Shown one piece after another: positions 34,196 through 42,219 of a stretch of DNA of 64,000 nucleotides. The notes beneath the pieces are model-generated. The model saw only the letters and a list, made by a program, of their open reading frames with translations. It did not search any database and had not been told where the DNA came from. The position numbers were made by a program, and so were the translations under genes. How positions within the stretch are numbered: the stretch's first letter is position 1; every line of letters starts with the position of its first letter. This DNA comes from G965216695 sp965216695 (GTDB lineage: Bacteria; Pseudomonadota; Gammaproteobacteria; Pseudomonadales; Azotimanducaceae), in assembly GCA_965216695.1 (NCBI GenBank), contig OZ244212.1, positions 1,116,001 through 1,180,000 of the forward strand. The letters are read 5' to 3'.

Positions 34196-35413
34196 GTGGC
34201 TCCGACGGTAATGCATCCGGAGCCGTTCACAGTCGATCTTCCCGCGGACGTGCTCGACGATCTGCGCTCTCGCCTCAGCGACGTAAGACCGGCACCTCGC
34301 ATAGGCGAAGATGACTGGGCGTATGGCGTTCCAACCGAGTGGCTGCAGGACATGTGCCGTTACTGGCGCAACGAATGGACCTGGCAAAGCGCCGCCAATG
34401 CGATCAACCGCTGGAACCACTATCAGGTTCACATCGATGGCGTGCCGATTCACTATCTGCATGCACCGGCAAAGCACACAGGTGCACCGCCGCTTGTACT
34501 GACCCACGGGTGGCCGTGGACGTTCTGGGATTTCAAGGACGTAATCGGTCCGCTTTCCGATCCCGAAAGCTACGGCGGCGACGCCCGCGACGCGTTCAAT
34601 GTCTACGTCCCCTCGCTGCCCGGTTTCGGCTTCTCGACGCCACTGCGTACCGCCGGTATCGATGTCGCCGCAGTCGCGCGCCTGTGGACCACGTTGATGA
34701 CCGAGGTGCTGGGTTACGATCGGTTCGCAGCTCACGGGGGTGACTGGGGCGCGTTGGTAACGGCACACCTTGCGCACGCTCATGCGGATGCGCTGCTCGG
34801 CGCACACATGAGCTTAACGCTGATTCCGGGCGTGAACCGCAACGCGTTGGCCGATGAAGATTTCGCCGAGGACGAGCAGTGGATGGTGACACGCAACGCC
34901 CAGTCACTGCCGCTGATTCAGAGTCATTTAGCCGTGCACAATCTGGACCCGCAGACCCTCGCACACGCGTTGATGGATTCGCCGATGGGCACCGCCGCAT
35001 GGATCTGGGAGCGCCGCCGCAACTGGAGCGACTGCAACGGCGACGTGGAAACCGTTTTCGATCGCGATCATCTGTGCACCACGGCGGCCCTGTATTGGTG
35101 CACCGGCGCCATCGCTTCGTCCTTTCGCTTGTACTACGAGCACTTCCGCAAACCCTGGCCGTTGGTGCACGACGAATCGCCACTCCTACCAGCTCGCAGC
35201 GCGTTCGCCGTGTTCCCCAAAGATGTGGTTCATATGCCGCGGTCGGTGCTGGAACGGCACTGCAATTTAGAGCGCTACACGGTAATGCCCAGGGGCGGAC
35301 ACTTCGGCGCAGCCGAAGCACCGGATCTGCTCGTCGACGACCTGCGAGCATTCTTCCACGAGCATGTTGGGGTCAGAGCAAAGGGACAGATCAAAGGGAC
35401 CACGTCCCTTTGA
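34196..35413 (+). CDS. Epoxide hydrolase (alpha/beta hydrolase, EHN-domain type) with repeat-derived tail
   Basis: A 405-residue protein with an N-terminal epoxide-hydrolase domain (PFTVDLPADVLDDLRSRLSD) followed by an alpha/beta hydrolase. THGWPWTFWDF gives the oxyanion HGWP motif, AHGGDWGALVT the nucleophile Asp, and PRGGHFGAAEAP the histidine. It would open an epoxide to a diol. The start is GTG at 34196 or ATG at 34211. The normal C-terminus is near AFFHEH; the last 14 residues or so (GVRAKGQIKGTTSL) are encoded by repeat copy C, and the stop lies in its right arm. Confidence 0.9.
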   Translation: MAPTVMHPEPFTVDLPADVLDDLRSRLSDVRPAPRIGEDDWAYGVPTEWLQDMCRYWRNEWTWQSAANAINRWNHYQVHIDGVPIHYLHAPAKHTGAPPLVLTHGWPWTFWDFKDVIGPLSDPESYGGDARDAFNVYVPSLPGFGFSTPLRTAGIDVAAVARLWTTLMTEVLGYDRFAAHGGDWGALVTAHLAHAHADALLGAHMSLTLIPGVNRNALADEDFAEDEQWMVTRNAQSLPLIQSHLAVHNLDPQTLAHALMDSPMGTAAWIWERRRNWSDCNGDVETVFDRDHLCTTAALYWCTGAIASSFRLYYEHFRKPWPLVHDESPLLPARSAFAVFPKDVVHMPRSVLERHCNLERYTVMPRGGHFGAAEAPDLLVDDLRAFFHEHVGVRAKGQIKGTTSL

Positions 35414-35437
35414 TCTGTCCCTTTGCTCTGACCCCAA
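35367..35437. repeat. Dispersed hairpin repeat, copy C (34-bp perfect stem)
   Basis: Perfect 34-base arms (35367-35400 and 35404-35437) surround the loop CAC. Each arm is the family core plus GATCAAA, and the inner extension is GGGAC. As with copy B it lies between two convergent genes, the epoxide hydrolase (whose stop is inside it) and the DUF3604 gene (whose stop is 20 bases beyond it). Confidence 0.95.
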
Positions 35438-35457
35438 AATTTCCCTCACGCGGCCAG

Positions 35458-37311
35458 TTACGACGCCGGAACGAACCATATCGGTGACGACCAGGCTCGC
35501 TCCTGAATTGTGACAGGGAACGCAGGGTTAGGCGCCATGCCCCGGCGCAACGCGTCCCACGTACTCCACCGGCACGTCGGGTTTTCCAGCACCCGCGCGT
35601 AGTAAAACGCGCGGCGGTCGGGGCGGAAGTCTGGGTCCCGCCAGGTGGTGCGAAGTTCGGCAGCGCCGTGCTCCACATCCACCGCACAGGTCGTCAGATC
35701 GACACCGGCGCTAGACTCGGGACAACGGTGAGTGCGGGCATCCGGCACGTCCCCGCCCGGGCAGGCGACGTCGTACACCGTCTCCCTCGGTTCGCCGTTT
35801 TCTACCCAGCCTTTCACGATCTGCAATCGTTGCAGCCATGCGCTGTTGGGATCGCGACTCGCCCACGCAACAAAGGCCGGCGCGCCATCGCTCTGAAGCA
35901 GAAGATCGCCGCCCATCGGCACGCCGTGTGCGTAGTAGTGCTGCACGACGTCGGCGGCATTGCCATCCACCGCATCGAGCCCATAGCCGGCGAAGAGCCG
36001 AACGCGAATCCGGGTGCCGGACGTTGCAAAGGTTTCTTTGCGCCGGAACGCCTCGTAGACCGCATCCCGTGTGTTCGCGTCGGCCCACACGCCGGCCAAA
36101 CCCGACGCGCTCCACTCGCCGAGGTACGGCGCCGGCTTCTCGTCCGCCGGCATCGCCTGGTACGCCTCCCAATCGGGCACACCTTCCGGAAGCGCAGAAC
36201 CGCGGCGTTCAGGCAGGCCGTCGTTGACCCCGGTTTTCCCATAGAAATGCGCCTCTTCGTACGGCGCACCGGCATTGTGCGTGTCGCTGGAGCCGATCAG
36301 GCCGAACCGGTAGGGATTGAAGCCTGAAGATTCCTGCATCGATAACCCGCTCAGCAGTGCATCGCGCACGTACGAACCGGCCACGCTGATGGTGAACGGT
36401 TTCCCGTCGCCAAGCGATTGATAAATCTCCGGCTGATCGCCGAATATCTCGAAGTCGGCCCACTCATCATTGGGCGACAGCAGCGGATGCGTATCTGACG
36501 TGCCCTTGACCTGGGTCATCTCAACCAGTGGCTCATTGCGCATCCGCTGCGCCGCGTACTCCGCGTTCAATGGTTCGCCCGCAAAGTTCGTTCGCATGAA
36601 CATTGTGCCGTTGGACCAGTTGGGATTGTGCGGAATGGCAATCGACTCCATGCCGCGCTCCCGGTTACGGTCCATCCAAGCCCACAGATCTTCCGGGTTC
36701 AGCGAGTCCGTAGCCGCAAACGGCTTACCCGGTACGTTGGCGCCTTTGAATATCACGTTGCGATGCAGGTTGAACGGCGGCGCAGACGTGTACTCGTAAC
36801 CAATGAACGTCGTGAATCGGCCGGGGTGATTGTGGCGTTCGGCCGCCTCTATCTCTTTCTGCCACGTTTGTTGAACCACGTCGGGATGGTTCAGCCGATC
36901 GTCGGCATCACCGGTGATGATCGCCTGCGCCACCTGGCGGAACGCGGCAAGCACCTCGTCAAGATCGTCGCTGATGAGTTGCTTCGCAAAATCGGTGCGC
37001 GACAGCGGATGCGCCGGATCGCCCATCGCATGCAGCACGCCCAGATACGTGGCGTGATCCGTTACCGCCATGAAATCCAGCGGCGCGCCGCGCAGCCGAA
37101 TCGTGTAGCCGTACGGGTGCGTGAGCGGCTCCCCGCGAGCGTAGCGATACGCATCGTCCGGTGTCGTTCGCACATTGAAGATATAGGCGTCGAACGAAAA
37201 TCGCGTATGCACGTGCAGATCGCCGAAGTACGCGTCGCGCTCAACGGCATGGGCCGCCATGGCGACGACCCAGCCCAGCAACAGCCGGCAGCAAAAAGAT
37301 AGCCTGCTCAC
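35458..37311 (-). CDS. DUF3604 domain protein (PHP-like exported metallo-protein)
   Basis: A 617-residue protein with a signal peptide (residues about 5-22). Right after it comes YFGDLHVHTRFSFDAY, then LDFMAVTDHATYLG, the HxH and DH metal motifs of PHP-like phosphoesterases; FGLIGSSDTHNAG is a further conserved DUF3604 block. The family is widespread in marine Proteobacteria and of unproven function, probably a periplasmic hydrolase. GGGGGAGAC precedes the GTG at 37311. The gene is flanked by repeat copies C (3' side) and D (5' side). Confidence 0.88.
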   Translation of the reverse strand: MSRLSFCCRLLLGWVVAMAAHAVERDAYFGDLHVHTRFSFDAYIFNVRTTPDDAYRYARGEPLTHPYGYTIRLRGAPLDFMAVTDHATYLGVLHAMGDPAHPLSRTDFAKQLISDDLDEVLAAFRQVAQAIITGDADDRLNHPDVVQQTWQKEIEAAERHNHPGRFTTFIGYEYTSAPPFNLHRNVIFKGANVPGKPFAATDSLNPEDLWAWMDRNRERGMESIAIPHNPNWSNGTMFMRTNFAGEPLNAEYAAQRMRNEPLVEMTQVKGTSDTHPLLSPNDEWADFEIFGDQPEIYQSLGDGKPFTISVAGSYVRDALLSGLSMQESSGFNPYRFGLIGSSDTHNAGAPYEEAHFYGKTGVNDGLPERRGSALPEGVPDWEAYQAMPADEKPAPYLGEWSASGLAGVWADANTRDAVYEAFRRKETFATSGTRIRVRLFAGYGLDAVDGNAADVVQHYYAHGVPMGGDLLLQSDGAPAFVAWASRDPNSAWLQRLQIVKGWVENGEPRETVYDVACPGGDVPDARTHRCPESSAGVDLTTCAVDVEHGAAELRTTWRDPDFRPDRRAFYYARVLENPTCRWSTWDALRRGMAPNPAFPVTIQERAWSSPIWFVPAS

Positions 37312-37370
37312 GTCTCCCCCGGTGCGGTTACTTGTGTCGCCAAGATATCACGGAGCGCTGAAGGTGGACA

Positions 37371-37487
37371 TTTTGGGGTCAGAGCAAAGGGACAGAACAA
37401 ACAATTTAGGGTCAGAGCAAAGGGTCAGAGCAAAGGGACAGAACAAAGCAACAGAGTCTTTGTTCTGTCCCTTTGCTCTGACCCCAA
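37371..37487. repeat. Dispersed hairpin repeat, copy D (composite, 27-bp stem plus extra direct copies)
   Basis: Two direct units precede one inverted unit. Unit 1 (37371-37401) is a complete core with GAACAAA. After CAATTTA a second unit (37409-37448) carries a partly duplicated start (GGGTCAGAGCAAA occurs twice in tandem). Bases 37422-37448 pair perfectly with 37458-37484 around the loop CAACAGAGT. This copy lies between divergent genes (DUF3604 and the selenoprotein gene), so a pure terminator role does not explain it; the nesting suggests repeated insertion or recombination. Confidence 0.93.
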
Positions 37488-37549
37488 CCTTGTAACCCCG
37501 CCGTGGGCTGCTGTAACGTGGCGGGACCGTCGATCAATCAAAGAGCGCG

Positions 37550-38701
37550 ATGACCCAAACGATCAAAGCCCATTCCGCGAGTGTCGAATGTCCCGCCGTC
37601 GACGCACCCGCATTCGCAACGCCGAAGCCGTTACATCAGTCTCGTGTAGCAATCGTTACGTCTGCGTCACTGCATCACTCGGACGACGCAGACTTCGCCC
37701 CTACGGACGCCACCTATCGCGTATTACAAAACGATCGCCGGGATATTCTGGTGGGCCACTGGAGTCCGAACTTCGACGCCTCTGGCGTCACCGCCGATCT
37801 GAACGTCGTATTCCCGGTCGATCGGCTGCAGGAACTCGCGACTCGGGGAACCATCGGATCTGTATCACCCGTACACCTGTCCTACGCGGGCAATCAATTC
37901 GACCTGGAACAGATTCGCATCGACGGTGGACCTGCCGGCGCCGCCTTGCTTAAGTCCGAGGAAGTGGACGTGGTACTTCTAACTCCTGTCTGACCACTCT
38001 GTACGCGTACGGTCTGTACGCTCGCTCATGTGTTCGAATCCGCTGGAATCGCAACGGTAACGCTTGGTTCCATCCGGGAGCAGATCTACGGCAGCGCGCC
38101 GCCGCGCGGTCTGTTCTGCGAGTTTCCGTTGGGACGCCCGCTCGGCAAGCCTAACGATGCAGCCTATCAGCACCGGGTGCTCGCGCACGCGTTCGACCTA
38201 CTCAATCGCAGCGAACCGGTCGTGGAAGACTTTCCCGATGCCATCCACGACAACGCAGACGAAGTACTGGTATGCCCGCTGCCGCCCTCGTCAGGCGACG
38301 GGGCCCATCCCGCGGTTGCCGAAGCGCGTGGGCTTCGAGCCGCGTACGACCGGGGCGTCCAACAATTTGGCAATGCCGCCGGCGCCGCGCGGACCATCGA
38401 CGCCGACGGGGTGCCCGAGGCGCTTGAAGCATTCATCCGTGTCGGCGAAGGCACGCCGTGGAAACAGGCCGGCATTCCCGGCATACCGGCGCGCGTCGCC
38501 CAGGACATACGCGGCTACTACGAAACAGCCGCACTCGCGCTGGTGGAGCACACGCCGGCCGCCTGGGCCGGCTATCGGTGGTACAGGGACCAGACGCAGG
38601 CGGGCGCGGTTATCCGGGCGGCGCAATCGGCGATGAAGGCCGCCGGGGAAAAGGAACCGCTGTGGCGGTTCCTGCTTACGCTGGACACCCCGGTCGACTG
38701 A
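37550..38701 (+). CDS. GrdB/PrdB-family selenoprotein (glycine/sarcosine/betaine/D-proline reductase selenoprotein B-like), Sec at in-frame TGA
   Basis: Read through the TGA at 37991-37993 this is a 383-residue protein with selenocysteine at position 148. Upstream, TYRVLQNDRRDILVGHWSP, ADLNVVFPVDRLQELATRG and VDVVLLTPV match the N-terminal half of the selenoprotein B family; downstream, in the same frame, PLCTRTVCTLAHVFESAGIA and LFCEFPLGRPLGKPND match the second half. The TGA gives U-P-L-C, a redox U-x-x-C motif. A SECIS-like hairpin begins 11 bases after the TGA. Canonical GrdB/PrdB are clostridial reductases; aerobic homologues have no known substrate, and no grdA/grdE partner is near. Read conventionally it would be two broken genes (37550-37993 and 38030-38701). 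Translation needs selABCD elsewhere in the genome. Confidence 0.85.
37991..38021 (+). promoter_or_regulatory. UGA(Sec) codon and bacterial SECIS-like hairpin
   Basis: After TGA (37991-37993), GCGTAC (38005-38010) pairs with GTACGC (38016-38021) around the loop GGTCT (38011-38015). The loop starts 17 bases after the TGA, within the spacing known for bacterial SECIS elements, has G in its first two positions, and repeats the GGUCU core of the E. coli fdhF element recognised by SelB. Confidence 0.75.
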
Positions 38702-38727
38702 CAGCGGCCACATCGGGCCGCGTGCCT

Positions 38728-39480
38728 TCACTGGCCGCGGGCCTCACCTTCCAGCAACAGCGTCCGTACGTCTGCCAGCACTGTGTCGGCGTGCAGAAAC
38801 GAGACGCTGTAGATATTCCGAATCCTGCGATGCGTATCGATCAGATAGACGCGCAGCAGGTGCGAGATGGTTCCCAGATCGTTGCCTTCGGCATCGCGGT
38901 CGCGAATCACAAACTGATCGTACGCATCGAGAATCGGCTGCAGCGCATCCGCATCCCGGGTCGTTAGAAATTGCCAGTCGAAGCCCGGCGACAGGAAGTG
39001 CTGCTGATAGCGGGCCAGTACGTCGGGCGTGTCATGCCCAGGGTCGAAACTCAGGCTTACCAGGCGCAGCTCGCGACGCAGGTTCGAATCCTCACGCACC
39101 TGATCCTGCAGCTGGCGCAGCACGAAGGATGCGAGCGGGCAGCCGTTCACATCGTTGCAGCGTGTATAGATGAACGACAGCACGGTGATCTTCTGCCCCA
39201 ACACCGATGCAAGGTCTGTCGCGGTGCCGTCGGCTCGAATCACCGGACCGGCCGCAGCATCGCCCAGTACGGGCAGCTGGTACGATCCGGCCGTTGGCGC
39301 GTCGAATGCCAGCGGCTCATAGCCCGGCGCGAGCACTTCTGGTTCGGGATGGTCGTGGGTGGTTGTATCCGTTGCCCACCCCGGCCGCTGCAGGAAAAAT
39401 GCGGCGACTACTCCGACTGCAACGACGAAAGCAATCCGCCGATGCCGGTAACGCTTTCGCGCATATCCCCGGTGCTGCAC
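38728..39480 (-). CDS. SCO1/SenC family copper chaperone-like protein
   Basis: A 250-residue membrane-anchored thioredoxin-fold protein. One N-terminal helix (RIAFVVAVGVVAAFFL) is followed by the SCO domain: TVLSFIYTRCNDVNGCPLA and, later, the histidine of ISHLLRVYLID that completes the copper site. The two cysteines are spaced C-x5-C, not the canonical C-x3-C. The GTG at 39480 lies five bases after the stop of the SBP56 gene; an ATG at 39531 inside that gene is the alternative. SCO genes accompany methanethiol oxidase in described mtoX clusters, where the chaperone may load copper. Confidence 0.85.
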   Translation of the reverse strand: MQHRGYARKRYRHRRIAFVVAVGVVAAFFLQRPGWATDTTTHDHPEPEVLAPGYEPLAFDAPTAGSYQLPVLGDAAAGPVIRADGTATDLASVLGQKITVLSFIYTRCNDVNGCPLASFVLRQLQDQVREDSNLRRELRLVSLSFDPGHDTPDVLARYQQHFLSPGFDWQFLTTRDADALQPILDAYDQFVIRDRDAEGNDLGTISHLLRVYLIDTHRRIRNIYSVSFLHADTVLADVRTLLLEGEARGQ

Positions 39481-39484
39481 CGCG

Positions 39485-40855
39485 CTAGTTGGACGCCGTC
39501 TTAACTGGGCGTTGTTTACCGTACAGCGCATAGGCACCAAAACGCATCTGGTGCGGCAGACCAAGCTTTTCCGCCAGAAAATCGATGCTGAATGTTGGAG
39601 TCAGCTTGCCATCCTTCCACTCGAACGCCTTGAAGTACTGCACATCGCCGGGTTCCCCTTGCTGCTTGTCCCAGTTGGCCAGCAGCGACGAGGTGAAGTA
39701 CACGCGCTCGCCGTCCCAGCTTTGCGACACCATGTTGATCTGCGCGCCGATCTGCTCTTCGAATACCTGTTTCGGAGCGTGCGGGTCTGAAATATCGAAC
39801 AGTCGCACTTTGCCATCGTTCCACGTATCTACCCACAGATAGTTGTCGTCTGCGGCAATGGAGATATCGACCGGCAGCGGAATCTTCGCCGGATCGCCAA
39901 TGGTTGCCACCGACTTGGCCTGCCACTCGCCTGCCTCGTCCTCATAGATCAGCCACACCTGCGACGTGAGCGCTGTAGTTGTGAAGCAGTAGTTGCTGCG
40001 TGAACCCCACGCACATCGGATCTCGAGCGGCGCACCCGGCACGTCCAGCACCTTGCGGGGCTTGCGCGTATGCAGGTCCCACACCACCACGGTGTTGCCG
40101 AAACGTTTCATGGCTTCCGGGTCGGCCATCATTTTGCCCATGTTCATCATGTAGTTGTTCCAACCGGTGAACGACGACGTAATCATCACGTTACGCCGCG
40201 GCAATACGCGCACGTCATACCCGTAACCGTCGGCAAACTTGCCGCTCTTGTGGGCGCCCTGCAGATTGTCGTCCGTGGGCATCCAGTAGGTGCCCACGTA
40301 ATCGCCCGCGTTGGTGTATTCCACAAGCGCGGTGCGTCCACCGTGGTCGCGATTGTTGGAAAGACCGGTCAGCATCATCCGCCCCGGCAACGCATAGTTT
40401 GTGTGTGGGCCCACCACACCACCGCTGACCTTCTCGAAATCGTCGATCGTTTTGTGCAGGCGCGGTTTCGCCGGATCGGTGTGAACGTCAAAGATAAAGA
40501 TTCGGCTCGTATCCAAACCGCTCGCCCAGAGAAACCGCCGGTCGTCCGTCAAACCCGAATGGTGGGCCTCGTTGCGACCACCTACCGACAGCGAGTTGAC
40601 CACCGATTTATACGAAGGCGAGGCTGGATTCACATCGATCGTTACAAGTTTGTCCTGCTCGTCGCCCACGCCCTCCTTGCCGAGCGTCCACACGTACACG
40701 AAATCTTCCTGACCAACAATTTTCGCCATATACGGCGACATGCAGGTTTCGTCCGCCCGCACCAACCCTGACGCCAGTGCGAGAACCACAAGTGCCCCGA
40801 CCAGTGGGTTGACCCCGTAGCCGCGATTCCGCTTTCTTTCCCCCTTGGTGCGCAT
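39485..40855 (-). CDS. mtoX: Selenium-binding protein 56 family, methanethiol oxidase
   Basis: A 456-residue SBP56/SELENBP1 homologue with a signal peptide (GALVVLALASGLVRA), as in bacterial periplasmic MtoX. Family blocks: YVWTLGKEGVGDEQDKLVTI, GGRNEAHHSGLTDDRRFLW with adjacent histidines, DFEKVSGGVVGPHTN, GYGYDVRVLPRRNVMITSSF and QINMVSQSWDGERVYFTSS. MtoX is a copper enzyme that oxidises methanethiol to formaldehyde, H2S and H2O2. The assignment to MtoX rests on family plus the neighbours: a SCO gene directly downstream and a MauG-like gene divergent 48 bases away, the arrangement reported for Hyphomicrobium mtoX. Confidence 0.88.
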   Translation of the reverse strand: MRTKGERKRNRGYGVNPLVGALVVLALASGLVRADETCMSPYMAKIVGQEDFVYVWTLGKEGVGDEQDKLVTIDVNPASPSYKSVVNSLSVGGRNEAHHSGLTDDRRFLWASGLDTSRIFIFDVHTDPAKPRLHKTIDDFEKVSGGVVGPHTNYALPGRMMLTGLSNNRDHGGRTALVEYTNAGDYVGTYWMPTDDNLQGAHKSGKFADGYGYDVRVLPRRNVMITSSFTGWNNYMMNMGKMMADPEAMKRFGNTVVVWDLHTRKPRKVLDVPGAPLEIRCAWGSRSNYCFTTTALTSQVWLIYEDEAGEWQAKSVATIGDPAKIPLPVDISIAADDNYLWVDTWNDGKVRLFDISDPHAPKQVFEEQIGAQINMVSQSWDGERVYFTSSLLANWDKQQGEPGDVQYFKAFEWKDGKLTPTFSIDFLAEKLGLPHQMRFGAYALYGKQRPVKTASN

Positions 40856-40865
40856 GGTAGTCTCC

Positions 40866-40880
40866 GTTCGATGTTCGAAC
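40866..40880. promoter_or_regulatory. Small inverted repeat in the mtoX/MauG divergent gap
   Basis: GTTCGA-TGT-TCGAAC is a perfect 6-base inverted repeat ten bases upstream of the mtoX start, inside the 48-base gap shared with the MauG-like gene. It could be an operator, but it is short and CG-rich TTCGAA-type words are common here. Confidence 0.25.
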
Positions 40881-40903
40881 CGACAGGTTAAGGGAAATCA
40901 CCC

Positions 40904-42130
40904 ATGAGGGCCATTTCGGCCGCGCTGGTACTCATCGCGATCATGTGGGCGACGGCCACCAACAACCACGCGGTGGCAGCCACCAGCGCCGGTGATCCTC
41001 GCGACGGTTACGCGGAGCCAACGTTTCGAACGCAGACGCTGCGGATTCTTCCGGTGGATGGCAACCGTGAGCTCCCGCCTTACCGCAAACACGCGCGGCG
41101 CGGTCAGCTCGGTTTGCCACCGCTCGACCCACCTCTCAATGAACCGCTTGCGGCACTCGGTCATCGGCTCTTTTTCGATCGCCGTTTGTCGTTCAACGAC
41201 ACGTTGTCGTGCGCAATGTGTCACGTACCGGAACAGGGATTCACGCAACATGAATTGCGCACGCCGGTCGGCATCGAGGGGCGTTCCGTCAAACGCAACA
41301 GCCCCGGGCTCTTGAACGTGGGATTCCGCTCTGTGCTTTTCCACGATGGACGCGAACACAGCCTCATACTGCAGATCTGGTCACCGCTGCTCGCCCGCAA
41401 CGAGATGGGCAACCCCGCCATAGGTTACGTTCTGCGTAAGCTCACGCGAACCGACGACTACGGCGATCGCTTTGCAGAGATGTTTGAAGACGGGATTACC
41501 GCGCGCAATCTGGGCCTCGCGCTTACCGAATACCAGCGCAGCCTCGTTGCAGCCGCGTCGCCGTTCGACCAGTGGCATTACGGCGGCGATCGCAGCGCGC
41601 TCTCACAGGATGCAGTGCGAGGCTTCGAACGGTTCAAAGCGTTCGGGTGCAACGGCTGTCACTCCATCGGGGATTCGCACGCGCTGTTCACCGACGAGCA
41701 GTTCCACGACACCGGCACCGGCTACCACGCCGCAATGGTCGCGCCCGCGTTGCCGGAATCGATAACGGTGGCGCCCGGCGTAACCATTCCGTTGGACACG
41801 TCGTTCGAAATGCCGGTAGACAACGACCTGGGCCGCTACGAAGCTACGGGCAACGTCGACGATCGCTGGCGTTTCCTTACGCCTACGCTACGCAACGTCG
41901 CACTCACCGCACCGTACATGCACGACGGTTCGCTGCCGACACTCGGCTCAGTCATCGACTTCTACCGCAATGGCGGCGTTCCCCACGAGGGAATCGATCC
42001 GCGCATCCGTCCACTCGAGATCAACAGCGAAGACGAAGCTGCACTGATCGCTTTTCTGGAGTCTTTAACCGGCGCAAACGTCGACCTACTCGCCGACGCG
42101 GCGCGACGAGTGCCCATCGGCAGCCGCTAA
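40904..42130 (+). CDS. MauG-like di-heme cytochrome c peroxidase
   Basis: A 408-residue exported protein with signal peptide (residues about 1-26) and two heme c sites: C103-A-M-C106-H107 and C249-N-G-C252-H253. LGHRLFFDRRLSFNDTLSC, KRNSPGLLNVGF and LRNVALTAPYMHDGSLPTL are typical of the CcpA/MauG family. It either reduces H2O2 or carries out a MauG-type oxidation of a partner protein. Both fit the neighbour MtoX: that enzyme makes H2O2, and a mauG homologue is part of reported mtoX operons. It is transcribed divergently from mtoX. Confidence 0.92.
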   Translation: MRAISAALVLIAIMWATATNNHAVAATSAGDPRDGYAEPTFRTQTLRILPVDGNRELPPYRKHARRGQLGLPPLDPPLNEPLAALGHRLFFDRRLSFNDTLSCAMCHVPEQGFTQHELRTPVGIEGRSVKRNSPGLLNVGFRSVLFHDGREHSLILQIWSPLLARNEMGNPAIGYVLRKLTRTDDYGDRFAEMFEDGITARNLGLALTEYQRSLVAAASPFDQWHYGGDRSALSQDAVRGFERFKAFGCNGCHSIGDSHALFTDEQFHDTGTGYHAAMVAPALPESITVAPGVTIPLDTSFEMPVDNDLGRYEATGNVDDRWRFLTPTLRNVALTAPYMHDGSLPTLGSVIDFYRNGGVPHEGIDPRIRPLEINSEDEAALIAFLESLTGANVDLLADAARRVPIGSR

Positions 42131-42219
42131 CGCACGGTCCCGCCTACACCACGCGCGATCACTCCCATCACGTGCATCCTTCCCCTATAGTGCAGCCTCT
42201 GCGTTTGATCGGTATAGGA

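Noticed and set aside
4777..37487. Reading the GGGGTCAGAG repeats as a CRISPR array or as insertion-sequence ends
   Set aside because: Copies are scattered over 33 kb, inverted and without spacers, and no transposase gene or target-site duplication is visible.
37991..38029. Treating the TGA as an ordinary stop and the two parts as a pseudogene
   Set aside because: Both parts match one family in one frame, the TGA is exactly at the redox position, and a SECIS-like hairpin follows; no other lesion is present.
39082..39095. GGTTCGAATCCTC, which looks like a tRNA T-loop
   Set aside because: It lies inside the SCO coding sequence, with no anticodon arm, acceptor stem or CCA nearby. A second TTCGAATCC at 38032 is likewise inside the selenoprotein gene.
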